In this document: one piece after another, positions 43,480 to 52,093 of the stretch
Position numbering within the stretch: the first letter of the stretch is position 1
Layout of the letters: every line of letters begins with the position of its first letter
Source: TMP-7 sp038212445
Lineage (GTDB): Bacteria > Acidobacteriota > Terriglobia > Bryobacterales > Bryobacteraceae
Length of the DNA stretch: 64,000 nucleotides
Assembly: GCA_038212445.1 (NCBI GenBank)
Contig: JBBQUM010000031.1
Coordinates: 31,874 to 95,873, forward strand
Direction: 5' to 3'
The notes under the pieces: model-generated
Seen by the model: only the letters and a program-made list of their open reading frames with translations
Told to the model about the DNA's origin: nothing
The model's database searches: none
Translations under genes and position numbers: made by a program

Positions 43480-44221
43480 GAGCGCGGACGCCGCCGGCTA
43501 GGACTATGTGCTCGGTGCCATCGTCTTTCTTCATTCGCAGGAAGCCTTCGGGGGTCAGGCCCATGGTGGTGCCGGTGATTTGCTCGTCCACTATTACTCT
43601 TCTTCCTAATGTGTAGCTGGAGGCTCTTGTGAACATTTTCAAGATGGGGTCAATTCCCTGCTCTGCCAGGATCTTTGTGTGCTCGTCGATTTCGCTTAGT
43701 AATGCTATCAGCAACGGCTCCCGCTCTTGTGGGTGGCCGGTGGCGATGCGGAGGCTGGTGGCGATTTCCGAGACCTCCGGTGGAAAGCTCTCCTGGTTCA
43801 CATTGATGCCGATGCCGGCCACAACGGCCTGGCCGTGCAGTTGAACCAGAATTCCCGCTACCTTCTTTTCGCCGATGAGGGCGTCGTTTGGCCAGCGGAG
43901 ATCGACATGCAATCCGGCGGTGTGGCTGATGGCGGAAGCAGTGGCCAAGCCCAATGCCAGCGTGACTACGGGGACGTGCTGAGGTTCAACAGGCAGTCGC
44001 AAAATGATGGTCTGGTAGAGGCCGGATTCCTTTTCCGAATGCCACTGCCGGTTGTAGCGGCCATGTCCCGAGGTCTGTTCCTCGGCGCCGACCACGGTGC
44101 CGTTGGGTGCGCCGGCGTTGGCCAGTCGAACGGCCTCGTACATCGTTGAGCTGATGCTGTCGTGCCAGTGGATTTCGCGGCCGGGGATGGCGGCTCTGAT
44201 CGAAGCGAGATTAAGTGGCAT
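43463..44221 (-). CDS. birA: Biotin--[acetyl-CoA carboxylase] ligase
   Basis: BirA attaches biotin to the carrier protein of acetyl-CoA carboxylase. The 252-residue protein lacks the N-terminal helix-turn-helix of the E. coli repressor form, so it is the mono-functional type. Motifs: EEQTSGHGRYNRQWHSEKESGLYQTIIL, containing the biotin-binding G-R-x-x-R-x-W loop, and RWPNDALIGEKKVAGILVQLHGQAVVAGIGINVN with the catalytic Lys region. Start ATG 44221 lies inside the end of nadC (11-base overlap); a longer frame to 44353 is a proline-rich shadow. The stop lies within a tandem heptamer repeat. Confidence 0.92.
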   Translation of the reverse strand: MPLNLASIRAAIPGREIHWHDSISSTMYEAVRLANAGAPNGTVVGAEEQTSGHGRYNRQWHSEKESGLYQTIILRLPVEPQHVPVVTLALGLATASAISHTAGLHVDLRWPNDALIGEKKVAGILVQLHGQAVVAGIGINVNQESFPPEVSEIATSLRIATGHPQEREPLLIALLSEIDEHTKILAEQGIDPILKMFTRASSYTLGRRVIVDEQITGTTMGLTPEGFLRMKKDDGTEHIVLAGGVRALATSH

Positions 44222-45047
44222 GGACGCGCAGGTTGATGTCGACGGCGGTGGCGGAATGGGTGATGGCGCCAACGCTGATGAAGTTTGGTTTGGCGGCGGC
44301 GTATGCGGCGACGGTGGCGAGGGTGACGCCTCCGCTGATTTCGGCGGTGGCACGACCGGCGATGTACTGGATTTCTTCCGCTGCCTGGGCGGGGGTCATG
44401 TTGTCGAGGAGGAGGCTTTTCACGCCCAAACCGAGGGCTTCGTCAATTTCGGCGCGGGTTCGGACCTCGACTTCGAAGGGCAGCGTCTCCTCCGAGCCGG
44501 CTTGAGAGGCGCGGGCCCGTTCGACGGCGATGGTGATGCTTCCGGCGAGCGCGATGTGGTTGTTCTTGATGAGGATTGCGTCGAAGAGACCGAGGCGATG
44601 GTTGACCACACCACCGGCGGCAGCCGCGCTTTTCTCCAGACGACGGAGGCCTGGAGTGGTTTTGCGTGTATCAAGAATTTGGACACCGGTTCCTGCGACG
44701 GCGTCGACGTAGGCTCTAGCCAGCGTCGCGATGCCGCTGAGGCGTTGCAGGAAGTTCAGGCTTACGCGCTCGCGGGTGAGAAGCATTTGGGCGGAGGCGC
44801 GGACCTCGGCTAAGGCGTCGCCCGGGGCGGCGAGTTCGCCGGAGCGTTTCAGGATGCGGACGCTGCCGAACAAGACGCAGAGAAGTTCAGTGCCGGCGAC
44901 GACCATGTCCTGCTTGGCTGTGAAGATACCGGAGGCCGCGAGTTCTTCGGGTATGGTGCTGTCGGTGGTGATATCGCCGGAGCCGATGTCCTCGTACAGA
45001 GCGCGATGGACTGCGTCGATTACCTCGGGATGGTCGATGTTAAACAT
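44211..45047 (-). CDS. nadC: Nicotinate-nucleotide pyrophosphorylase (carboxylating)
   Basis: NadC turns quinolinate and PRPP into nicotinate mononucleotide in de novo NAD synthesis. The 278-residue protein has DIGSGDITTDSTIPEE at the start, LDTRKTTPGLRRLEKSAAAAGG, GGVVNHRLGLFDAILIKNNHIALAG, EVEVRTRAEIDEAL, LLLDNMTPAQ and the SGGVTLATVAAYAA closing region, all conserved for PRPP and quinolinate binding. The pattern of nadC, birA and coaX together forms a cofactor operon. nadA/nadB are not in the window. Confidence 0.95.
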   Translation of the reverse strand: MFNIDHPEVIDAVHRALYEDIGSGDITTDSTIPEELAASGIFTAKQDMVVAGTELLCVLFGSVRILKRSGELAAPGDALAEVRASAQMLLTRERVSLNFLQRLSGIATLARAYVDAVAGTGVQILDTRKTTPGLRRLEKSAAAAGGVVNHRLGLFDAILIKNNHIALAGSITIAVERARASQAGSEETLPFEVEVRTRAEIDEALGLGVKSLLLDNMTPAQAAEEIQYIAGRATAEISGGVTLATVAAYAAAKPNFISVGAITHSATAVDINLRVHAT

Positions 45048-45082
45048 AGTGGCGAGTGGCGAGTGACGAGTGGCGAGTCACG
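45048..45082. repeat. Heptamer tandem repeat AGTGGCG (x5, two variant units)
   Basis: Five heptamers abut the nadC start: AGTGGCG, AGTGGCG, AGTGACG, AGTGGCG, AGTCACG. The last unit overlaps the valS stop codon (45078-45080). It is the same motif as the array at 43413. Confidence 0.85.
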
Positions 45083-47630
45083 AGTTCACCTCCTGCAGCT
45101 GCTTGCGGATCTTTTCCAGCTGCGCCTGGTAGGCGGCGCGTTTTTCCTTCATCTCGTTCAGCACCTTTTCAGGGGCCTTGGCGAGGAAGGCTTCGTTGCT
45201 GAGTTGACGGTCACTGTTGGCGATCGTCTTTTCGAGTTGCAGGGCCTCCTTCTCAAGTCGCTGCTTCAGGGCTGCCGAGTTGGCTTCTGGCAGTTCGAGA
45301 GTTAGTGTAAAGCCGGCCGGAACCGTTTCGTTTTGAATTTCGAGGGTCAGGTTGGCGAGCTTTTCGATGGCCGCCCTGTAGATGGGCTCACTGGTGACGA
45401 GTTTGGCTTTGAATTGCGCTTTAGGGTCGAGCTTGTTGTCGGCGCGATTTTGGCGGGCGCTGAGCACGATCTGTTGGAGCAGCGACATTTCGCGCTCTGC
45501 GGCGGCATCGATGGGGCCAGCGTCGGGGAACGCGGAGATAGCGATGGATTTCGTGTTGGGACCCATGCGCTGGTAGAGTTCTTCGGTGATAAACGGCATC
45601 ACTGGATGGAGGAGGCGGAGGGCCTTCTCGAACACGGTGAGGATAACGTCCCAGTCGGCGCGGAGTTTCTTGAGTTCGATGTACCAGTCGCAGAAGTCGT
45701 CCCAGAAGAAGTGGTACATGGTGTCGGCGGCTTCGTGGTAGCGATGCTGCTCGATGGCCTTGTTGACGGTAGCGGCGGCGCTGTTGAGGCGCGAAATGAT
45801 CCAGCGATCCTCGATGGTTTCAGGATTGCAAGACGCAGGGATATGGGGCTCGACGCCGGCCTCTTCCATACGCATGAAGAGGAAGCGCGCGGCATTCCAG
45901 ATCTTGGTGGCGAAGGCGCGGGCGGCTTCGAGGCGTTCGGTGGTGAACGAAATGTCCATGCCGGAAGCGGCGCCGCTGACGAGCGCGAACCTTACGGCGT
46001 CGGTGCCGAACTGGTCGTTGATGGTGAGCGGATCCATCACGTTCCCTTTGGTCTTGGACATCTTTTGACCGTGGGGATCGCGGACGAGGCCGTGGAGGTG
46101 GACCTGGCGGAAGGGGGCTTCGCCGGTCATTTCGATGCCGAGCATGGCCATGCGGGCGACCCAGAAAAACAGGATGTCGAAGCCCGTGACCATCAGGGTG
46201 GTTGGGTAGAAGCTCTTAAAGTCGGGCGTCTGGTCTGGCCAGCCGAGGGTGGAGAAGGGCCAGAGTCCGGAGCTGAACCAGGTGTCGAGAACGTCGGTTT
46301 CCTGATGCAGGTTGTCGCTGCCGCAGGTGGAGCATTTGGAAGGATCGTCGCGGTGGACGGTGATGTGGCCGTTGTCGCAATACCAGGCGGGAATGCGATG
46401 GCCCCACCAGAGCTGGCGGGAGATACACCAGTCGCGGATGTTGTGCATCCACTGGTTCCAGGTATTGATCCAGTTAGCGGGGATGAACTCGATTTCGCCC
46501 GCCTCGACCTTGGCGATAGCGGCGTCGGCCAGTGGCTTCGTTTTTACAAACCACTGAGTGGAGGCGAGCGGCTCAACGATGGTGCGGCAGCGATCGCACT
46601 TGGCGACGCTGAGAGCGTAGGGCTCGATCTTCACGAGCAGACCCTGCTTTTCGAGTTCGGCGACGACGGCCTTGCGGGCGTCAAATCGGTCGAGTCCGGC
46701 GTAGGGGCCGGCGGCTTGGGTCATCTTCGCTTGCTCGTCGATGACCTTGATGAAGGGCAGTTTGTGGCGCTTGCCCATGTCGAAGTCATTGGGATCGTGG
46801 GAGGGCGTGACTTTGACGACGCCGGTGCCGAACTCGGGGTCGGCGAGATCGTCAAAGATGACGGGGATGTCGCGACCCATTAGAGGAAGGCGTACGGTGG
46901 CGCCGTGGAGGTCGGTGTAGCGGGCGTCCTTGGGATTGACGGCGACGGCGGTGTCGCCGAGCATGGTCTCGGGGCGCGTGGTGGCTACAGTCAGGAAGCG
47001 ATCGGGCTGCCCGTTGACGGGGTACTTGATATGCCAGAGATTACCCTGGACGTCTTCGTGCGCGGTTTCGAGGTCGCTGATGGCCGTCTGGCAGCGGGGG
47101 CACCAGTTGACCATATATTCGCCGCGGTAGATACTTCCTTTTTCGTAGAGGCGGACGAAGGCTTCGCGGACGGCGCGGGAGAGTCCTTCGTCCATGGTGA
47201 AGCGTTCGCGGGACCAGTCGCAGGACGAGCCGAGGCGCTTCATCTGCTCGGTGATTCGGGCGTGGGAGATATCCTTCCAGGCCCAAACGCGCTTTTCGAA
47301 TTCTTCGCGGCCGAGTTGGAGTCGTGTCTCGCCTTTTTCAGCGAGTTGACGTTCGACGACCATTTGCGTGGCGATGCCGGCGTGGTCGGTCCCGGGGACC
47401 CAGAGGGTGTTGTCACCGCGCATGCGATGCCAGCGGACGGCGATGTCGATCAGGGTGTGATCGAGCATATGTCCCATGTGAAGGGAGCCGGTGACGTTGG
47501 GCGGTGGGATGACGAGGGAGAAGTATTTTTCGCCGGGGCGCGGTTCGACCTTGAAGATACCGGAGTCGATCCACCATTGGGCCCAGTGGGGTTCAAACCG
47601 CTGGGGCTCGTAGATTTTTTCGAGTTGCAT
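45078..47630 (-). CDS. valS: Valine--tRNA ligase
   Basis: ValRS charges tRNA-Val and edits mis-charged threonine. The 850-residue protein is class I: PPPNVTGSLHMGHMLDHTLIDI contains the HMGH (HIGH) motif, and KMSKTKGNVMDPL is the KMSKS signature. The editing domain (about 190-330) has TTRPETMLGDTAVAVNP. The anticodon-binding domain has RFLFMRMEE and FFWDDFCDWYIELKKL, and a C-terminal coiled-coil (LKQRLEKEALQLEKTIANSD, EKVLNEMKEKRAAYQAQLEKI) is typical. The CxxC...CxxC zinc pair in WCPRCQTAISDLE and CDRCRTIVEPLAS is present. The first 38 bases overlap the end of the upstream hypothetical gene. Confidence 0.96.
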   Translation of the reverse strand: MQLEKIYEPQRFEPHWAQWWIDSGIFKVEPRPGEKYFSLVIPPPNVTGSLHMGHMLDHTLIDIAVRWHRMRGDNTLWVPGTDHAGIATQMVVERQLAEKGETRLQLGREEFEKRVWAWKDISHARITEQMKRLGSSCDWSRERFTMDEGLSRAVREAFVRLYEKGSIYRGEYMVNWCPRCQTAISDLETAHEDVQGNLWHIKYPVNGQPDRFLTVATTRPETMLGDTAVAVNPKDARYTDLHGATVRLPLMGRDIPVIFDDLADPEFGTGVVKVTPSHDPNDFDMGKRHKLPFIKVIDEQAKMTQAAGPYAGLDRFDARKAVVAELEKQGLLVKIEPYALSVAKCDRCRTIVEPLASTQWFVKTKPLADAAIAKVEAGEIEFIPANWINTWNQWMHNIRDWCISRQLWWGHRIPAWYCDNGHITVHRDDPSKCSTCGSDNLHQETDVLDTWFSSGLWPFSTLGWPDQTPDFKSFYPTTLMVTGFDILFFWVARMAMLGIEMTGEAPFRQVHLHGLVRDPHGQKMSKTKGNVMDPLTINDQFGTDAVRFALVSGAASGMDISFTTERLEAARAFATKIWNAARFLFMRMEEAGVEPHIPASCNPETIEDRWIISRLNSAAATVNKAIEQHRYHEAADTMYHFFWDDFCDWYIELKKLRADWDVILTVFEKALRLLHPVMPFITEELYQRMGPNTKSIAISAFPDAGPIDAAAEREMSLLQQIVLSARQNRADNKLDPKAQFKAKLVTSEPIYRAAIEKLANLTLEIQNETVPAGFTLTLELPEANSAALKQRLEKEALQLEKTIANSDRQLSNEAFLAKAPEKVLNEMKEKRAAYQAQLEKIRKQLQEVNS

Positions 47631-48303
47631 GAGTGAAGTCGGTTGTCCCGCCGGGTCCTTTATTCGCAGAGTTGCTGGGAACTTGAGAAGCGAGGGGCTG
47701 TTTCGATTCTAGCGCCTGATGGTGCCGGATGGCTGCAAGTTGAGGCAATGGAGGGTTGCAGAACTCAGCGATGGCGCGCTCGGTTTCGGCGATATCGCGG
47801 CGGGCTTCGGCGGTGTCCCTGCGGGCGTCAGTGGTCTGCTGTTGCGCGCATTCGCGGCGGCCTTCGCGGAGTTCCCTGTGGGCCCGGTAGTAGGTGCGCT
47901 CGGCGGCCGCGGCGTAGCGTGAGAGGGCATTGAGGATGTCGATGCCTTTGCCGGCCATGCCGTCAAGGATGGCGTGATCGGGGTCACTGGTGGGGTCGTT
48001 CAGCTGGGTGCGTTCGAGGTAGACGCGTTCGAGGCGGTGGATGCGGATGACGCGCCAGCGGGCCTGCACCATCTGGTGGACGAGGAAGGTCTCGTGGTAG
48101 CCGTCGGGGTTGAACTCATCGGTGAAGCCGTTGAGGGCTTCGTCGTATTCGCTGGAGTCCTCGTTAGGGAGGACAGTGAAGGCGCTGGACAGGCCGTGTT
48201 TGAGGGAGTTTTTGGAGGAAGCGGATTTGCCCTGGTCGGTGACAGGTCCGGTGGAGTGCTGGGCGTTCTCGCGGTTGGCGAGGATTTGGGCTGGGGATGC
48301 CAT
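47593..48303 (-). CDS. Hypothetical protein of a multicopy ANRENAQHSTGP family
   Basis: The 236-residue protein starts with the phrase ANRENAQHSTGPVTDQGKSASSKNSLKHGLSS, which is typical of a family found in many copies in Acidobacteriota and Planctomycetes; the family has no known function. It is helical throughout, with a middle RVIRIHRLERVYLERTQL and an Arg/Glu-rich stretch (RRDTAEARRDIAETERAIAEF). It has no membrane segment. The start has AGGAGA eight bases upstream. It overlaps valS by 38 bases. Confidence 0.65.
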   Translation of the reverse strand: MASPAQILANRENAQHSTGPVTDQGKSASSKNSLKHGLSSAFTVLPNEDSSEYDEALNGFTDEFNPDGYHETFLVHQMVQARWRVIRIHRLERVYLERTQLNDPTSDPDHAILDGMAGKGIDILNALSRYAAAAERTYYRAHRELREGRRECAQQQTTDARRDTAEARRDIAETERAIAEFCNPPLPQLAAIRHHQALESKQPLASQVPSNSANKGPGGTTDFTHATRKNLRAPAV

Positions 48304-48568
48304 GAATGTTCTCCTAATTCAAGTATGGAGAGGGGGTTGGTAATTTCGGGGATTTTCGGGTTGAGGAAAGTGAGGTTAAGTGGGTTATCCCGTATGCAGT
48401 TACGATTTATTTTCAGAGGCTATGATCCGAAATTGCGGACCTGTCAAAACTGGATGAAAAGGGTGCAGAGGGGAGCAAAGTTGATCGGGGGTGAGTCGGG
48501 GACTGCCAGCTCTATGTTCGGCATCAAACCGGCCATTAAAGCGGACATACAAGCGGACTAATAGCTGA
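48304..48568. other. 265-base intergenic stretch without recognised gene
   Basis: This gap lies between divergently transcribed genes. No ORF with a plausible start is visible. It holds a lone TTGACA on the minus strand (48442-48447) with no clear -10 partner and G-rich repeats; the Fic promoter follows at 48569. Confidence 0.5.
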
Positions 48569-48597
48569 TTGACTTGAACGTATTTTATTGATATAAA
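48569..48597 (+). promoter_or_regulatory. Sigma-70 promoter for the Fic gene
   Basis: TTGACT (48569-48574) and TATAAA (48592-48597) are exactly 17 bases apart in an AT-rich island. Transcription would start near 48604, about 21 bases before the Fic start codon. Confidence 0.7.
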
Positions 48598-48624
48598 TAC
48601 ATTTATAATTTACCTTAAGCCGCC

Positions 48625-49839
48625 ATGCAACCGGACATTGTCGTAGAAGATCGAGGAGAGCAGATCACCGCCATGGAGCCTACCACGCTGGGCGATGGTT
48701 ACCGCTTCCGAGGACGACTCACGGACACGGCGTTCGAACTAGCTCAGAAGTCCGCAGGCTTCACCCGCAGTTTGCCTGCCAGCCTGCTTGGCTCTCTTGC
48801 GGACCTCGTCCGCTCGATGAACTGTTACTATTCCAACCTGATTGAAGGACACGACACACACCCCATCGACATAGAACGGGCTCTCAAGAACGACTACAGC
48901 AACGATTCCGGAAAGCGCGACCTGCAACTCGAAGCCAAGGCGCACATCGCTGTACAGAAATGGATCGACGAAGGCGGCGTAAGAGTCCTTGGGGCAGTGT
49001 CGGCGGAAGCCATTTGCGGCATACATCGACGCTTCAGCGAACTACTCCCTGAAGACCTGCTGTGGGTCGAAGACCCAACCACTAAGGAGCGGCTAAGAGT
49101 CCAGCCTGGCGAGGTTCGCCGCAGAGATGTTCAAGTGGGAAGACATGTTGCGATCAGCCCCGGCGCGTTGCCGCGATTCTTCGAGCGTTTTGCCCAAGTA
49201 TATGGCCCACTTGGGAAGACGGAGGCCATCCTAGCCACCGCCGCAGCCCATCATCGTCTTCTTTGGATGCATCCCTTCCTGGACGGCAACGGTCGTGTAG
49301 CGCGCTTGATGTCACATGCACAGTTGCTGGACAACCTCGACACCGGAGCTGTCTGGTCGGTTGCGCGAGGATTAGCTCGAAACGTTCAGGACTACAAGAG
49401 GCTGCTTGCAAACTGCGATCTCCCCCGACGCAATGATCTCGATGGGCGCGGGAGTTTGAGCGAAGAAGCGCTGGGAGAGTTTACTGAATTTTTCCTCAGA
49501 ACGTGTCTCGATCAAGTCAGCTTCATGGCCAGTCTGATGCAGCCGGATCGGTTTCGCACTCGCATCCTGCTGTGGGCGGAGGAAGAGACTCGGATGGGCG
49601 AGTTGCCGACAAAGGCTGGAGCGGTCCTCGAAGCGATCATTTACCGTGGTGAACTTCCGCGCGGCGACGCCGATACTCTACTTGGTACCGGAGAACGGCA
49701 GGCGCGGCGTATCGTCGCAGCGCTCGTTGACAAGGGCGTCGTTGTTTCAGAAAGCACACGCGCCCCCCTTCGGCTTGCGTTTCCTGCAACCTTGGCATCC
49801 CGGTGGATGCCGGGGTTGTTTCCTGAGAGGCAAGCCTGA
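48625..49839 (+). CDS. Fic-domain AMPylase-like protein
   Basis: The 404-residue protein has a central Fic domain with the complete active-site motif HPFLDGNGR (about 216-224; catalytic His 216, anion-binding loop). N-terminal to it, SNLIEG (about 70-75) matches the (S/T)xxxE(G/N) inhibitory helix of class II Fic proteins, so the glutamate keeps the enzyme self-inhibited. The C-terminal half contains a winged-helix-like region. Fic proteins transfer AMP or another nucleotide from ATP to target protein hydroxyls. A weak ribosome site precedes the ATG at 48625; a second ATG at 48673 has GGAG upstream. Confidence 0.85.
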   Translation: MQPDIVVEDRGEQITAMEPTTLGDGYRFRGRLTDTAFELAQKSAGFTRSLPASLLGSLADLVRSMNCYYSNLIEGHDTHPIDIERALKNDYSNDSGKRDLQLEAKAHIAVQKWIDEGGVRVLGAVSAEAICGIHRRFSELLPEDLLWVEDPTTKERLRVQPGEVRRRDVQVGRHVAISPGALPRFFERFAQVYGPLGKTEAILATAAAHHRLLWMHPFLDGNGRVARLMSHAQLLDNLDTGAVWSVARGLARNVQDYKRLLANCDLPRRNDLDGRGSLSEEALGEFTEFFLRTCLDQVSFMASLMQPDRFRTRILLWAEEETRMGELPTKAGAVLEAIIYRGELPRGDADTLLGTGERQARRIVAALVDKGVVVSESTRAPLRLAFPATLASRWMPGLFPERQA

Positions 49840-49887
49840 AATCCATGTCATCATGCATCAAGTGCAAAGCTTGGAAAGACCTGAGCG

Positions 49888-50100
49888 ATGATTCGCACAT
49901 ATTCACTCGTTATTGACGGGGACCCGGGAAGCTATTGCGCGTATGTGCCAGAGTTGCCGGCGATCCTCATCACGGGGAAGTCACTGGATGAGATCACGTC
50001 CCGAGCGAGGGAAGCGATTCAGCTCTATTGGGGCGCGGTTCGAGCGGAAGTATCGCCGACAGCGATGATGCGTGAGATTGAAGTAGCCTTGCCAGCGTAA
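49888..50100 (+). CDS. Orphan HicB-like antitoxin
   Basis: The 70-residue protein has the HicB fold: YSLVIDGDPGSYCAYVPELPAILITGKSLDEITSRAREAIQLYW. This is the RNase-H-like antitoxin domain that normally neutralises HicA. It lacks the C-terminal DNA-binding extension, and no hicA is seen before or after it, so it is a solitary HicB or the remains of a module. It lies 48 bases after the Fic gene. Confidence 0.75.
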   Translation: MIRTYSLVIDGDPGSYCAYVPELPAILITGKSLDEITSRAREAIQLYWGAVRAEVSPTAMMREIEVALPA

Positions 50101-50661
50101 GAGGCCAAGGTCGAGCCGCCGCGCGAACTGGAACGATTCTGCTGCCATCCGGTGACCAGGAACTCCGGCGAGTCTACCTTCGATCCGCACATCCGATAAT
50201 CCCGATAGGTTGTTGAGCCAGACTCGGGCGGCTTTGGCTTGCTTTTGTGCTGCCTGGGCTTGCCGGGATAGCTTCGCTCGGGCGAGGTGCAACAATTAGC
50301 AATGACGAAGGGGTCCAAAGGCGAGGTGCGAGTTCCGGTTTCCAAGAGACCGAAAGCTAAGTTGCCGAACCTGACTCATTTGTGGTCACGGTTGCCCGCG
50401 GTGCCGCTGGATAGCGGCCGCTATCTCGAGGAAGATCGCTGACAACGTATCTGGCTTGAGACGCCTGGGATAATGATGCTGAGTCGCTCGATCCACAGTC
50501 TTCGATGACAGCGCCGGAAGACGTGTCTGTCAAATGAGTGCCGCACATTTGACGGGGCAGCGTCGCCTTCGGCTATCGCCGCTCTCCATTCCCAATCGCG
50601 GATCGCCGACGATCGGGGACCTATCGGACAACGCTAGGCCGCCAAGCGCTGGCAATCTGCC
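50101..50661. other. 560-base gene-poor stretch with a short antitoxin-like frame
   Basis: No robust gene is visible. One frame on the plus strand (50302-50442, 46 residues, KRPKAKLPNLTHLWSRLPAVPLDSG then EEDR) looks like the C-terminal half of a Phd/VapB antitoxin, but there is no N-terminal DNA-binding part and no toxin behind it. It could be a decayed toxin-antitoxin module next to the orphan HicB. Confidence 0.3.
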
Positions 50662-51246
50662 TTACGGCTTGGTCCACACCAGTGTGTAACGAAAAAACAG
50701 TCGCCGACGAACAATGGCTCCGGGCAGCACGGATTCGGATGCTTTACGAATCTCCGGCAGAGTTTCTGCCGGTTCGTGGAGAGGGGCTCCGACCTCCTCA
50801 CTCCCTTTCGTAAGACGGATTATTCGGCTAATTGGAAATGCGACCGCCGCAACGGCGAAGTCGATCGGCGTGGCTGCTCGATAAAGACCCACCACCACGA
50901 GGACACCGCCGGATCGCAGCAGGTTACAGAGTCGCAGAAGGGCAGATCGAAGGGGCAAGTGATGAAGAGTGGCGACGGCGACCACGAAATCAAAATTACT
51001 TTCCAGCGAAGGTTCGGTCAAGACGTCACCGTGCAGGAAGCTGACCTTCGTTGGGACGGGTGCGGCGGCCTTTGCCCGGCTAATGCATTCATGATCCACG
51101 TCAATGGCAACAACCTCATCACAGTGTTCAGCCAATTTCTGAGCGAGCTTTCCTTGCCCGCACCCCACATCAAGTGCGCGTCCGCAAGCTGACGGGATCA
51201 GGCTGAGTGTGAAGCTATGGTAGTGAGTGTTGTGATTCCAGCCCAT
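50662..51246 (-). CDS. SAM-dependent methyltransferase
   Basis: A 194-residue class I methyltransferase with motif I ALDVGCGQGKLAQKL, an acidic strand 2 end (VVAIDVDHECISRAKAAAPVP), FLHGDVL, and FDFVVAVATLHHLPL before GGVLVVVGLYRA. Start ATG 51246 (MGWNHNTHYH) is preferred because AAGGG precedes it by 8 bases; an ATG at 51264 is the alternative. A degenerate copy of this gene lies at 57775-58019. It is downstream of the FISUMP fragment on the same strand. Confidence 0.8.
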   Translation of the reverse strand: MGWNHNTHYHSFTLSLIPSACGRALDVGCGQGKLAQKLAEHCDEVVAIDVDHECISRAKAAAPVPTKVSFLHGDVLTEPSLESNFDFVVAVATLHHLPLRSALLRLCNLLRSGGVLVVVGLYRAATPIDFAVAAVAFPISRIIRLTKGSEEVGAPLHEPAETLPEIRKASESVLPGAIVRRRLFFRYTLVWTKP

Positions 51247-51299
51247 TGCCGCAACCCTTACCATTCTTACATCAGGCTCGCGCGGCGGTCGGGCCGGTA

Positions 51300-51664
51300 T
51301 CAATCCTTGAGGCAGCGGACGGAAAGGGCGCGGGGCTTTTCGTTGCCGTCCTGGCGATGGAGGGCTTGGCTGCCGAAATTGTAGTACCAGGCATTTGCGG
51401 GATCGATTTCTGATGCGGTCGAGTAGAAGCCGTGGGCTTCGAGGCGGGCGTATTGGCCGGCCTGGTGGCGTCCTCCGCCTAACACTGCATTGAAGCCGGA
51501 ACTGCCTGCGTTCATCAGCGCCTTATAGGCGGCTTTGCTTTTATCCTCTGAGTCCGAACTCACGCCACCATATTCCTTCGCCAACTGACGCCATTCGCCG
51601 CCGGATGGTAATCGCCAACCGGGTCCCAATGATTGACAGGCATGGCGCGCTGATTCCCAGGTGC
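51300..51664 (-). pseudogene. 5'-truncated FISUMP-domain protein gene
   Basis: The C-terminal part of a Fibrobacter-paralogous-domain (FISUMP) protein: GRLCTWESARHACQSLGPGWRLPS, GEWRQLAKEYGG, GLYSTASEIDPANAWYYNFGSQ-type region and the closing PRALSVRCLKD. Family proteins have an earlier segment before GRLYTWESA, but here the frame is closed by a TAA exactly there (51660-51664 region), so about a third of the domain is missing. Only non-ATG internal starts remain (TTG about 51629). The segment 51572-51674 is nearly identical to 58028-58130 (94 of 103 bases by eye). Confidence 0.7.
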
Positions 51665-51841
51665 ACAGGCGGCCTTAATTTAGACTTAAAGACGACGCGG
51701 AGATTGACGCGCTCGACCTGCTGGATGCACCGGTGATACGCGTTGCTGTGAAGGATACGTTGTTCCCAATGCTCCAAACTTCGAAGCGCTTGTTCTGCCA
51801 CCAATCGATGATCTCCGGCGGGCGGTGAAGCGGGTGCTAGA

Positions 51842-52093
51842 TTATTCAGGCTCGTCGTTCTTCGCGTTTGATTCGAGGCGATGAACAAAAAGGTAGAGCG
51901 AGGCACAGGCCGCGAAGAGAACTCCCGACACGAGAGCCCCTGGCAGTGCGACTTCACGATGACCCGACAGGTAGGCGTCGAGTGTTGCCGACAGCAGCCA
52001 GATCTGCACCATCAGCAGAATGACGATGAGCGCCATGGCTCCATCAATGGCGGTGAGGCCGCGGCTTTGCTTCGAGAACTGTGAGGCACGCAC
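51842..52093 (-). CDS. Small two-span membrane protein in the nitrate operon
   Basis: The 83-residue protein has two transmembrane helices (about 17-37 and 49-70) joined by a short loop and a charged C-terminus (LESNAKNDEPE). It starts immediately after the Rieske stop (adjacent bases) and is the last gene of the operon. Its position suggests a structural or assembly subunit of the membrane redox complex. It resembles a DUF6755-type protein, but I cannot confirm that. Confidence 0.7.
   Translation of the reverse strand: MRASQFSKQSRGLTAIDGAMALIVILLMVQIWLLSATLDAYLSGHREVALPGALVSGVLFAACASLYLFVHRLESNAKNDEPE

Noticed and set aside
45333..46883. A 516-residue plus-strand frame
   Set aside because: It lies fully antisense to valS, which has all class I motifs; the frame's Gly/Asp/Val-rich content is the usual complement artefact.
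48418..48447. TTGACA with a possible -10 for the 47.6-48.3 kb gene
   Set aside because: No -10 hexamer at 16-18 bases; spacing 15 gives only ATCATA.
50357..50548. Short minus-strand frame in the gene-poor stretch
   Set aside because: Low-complexity composition and no start signal.
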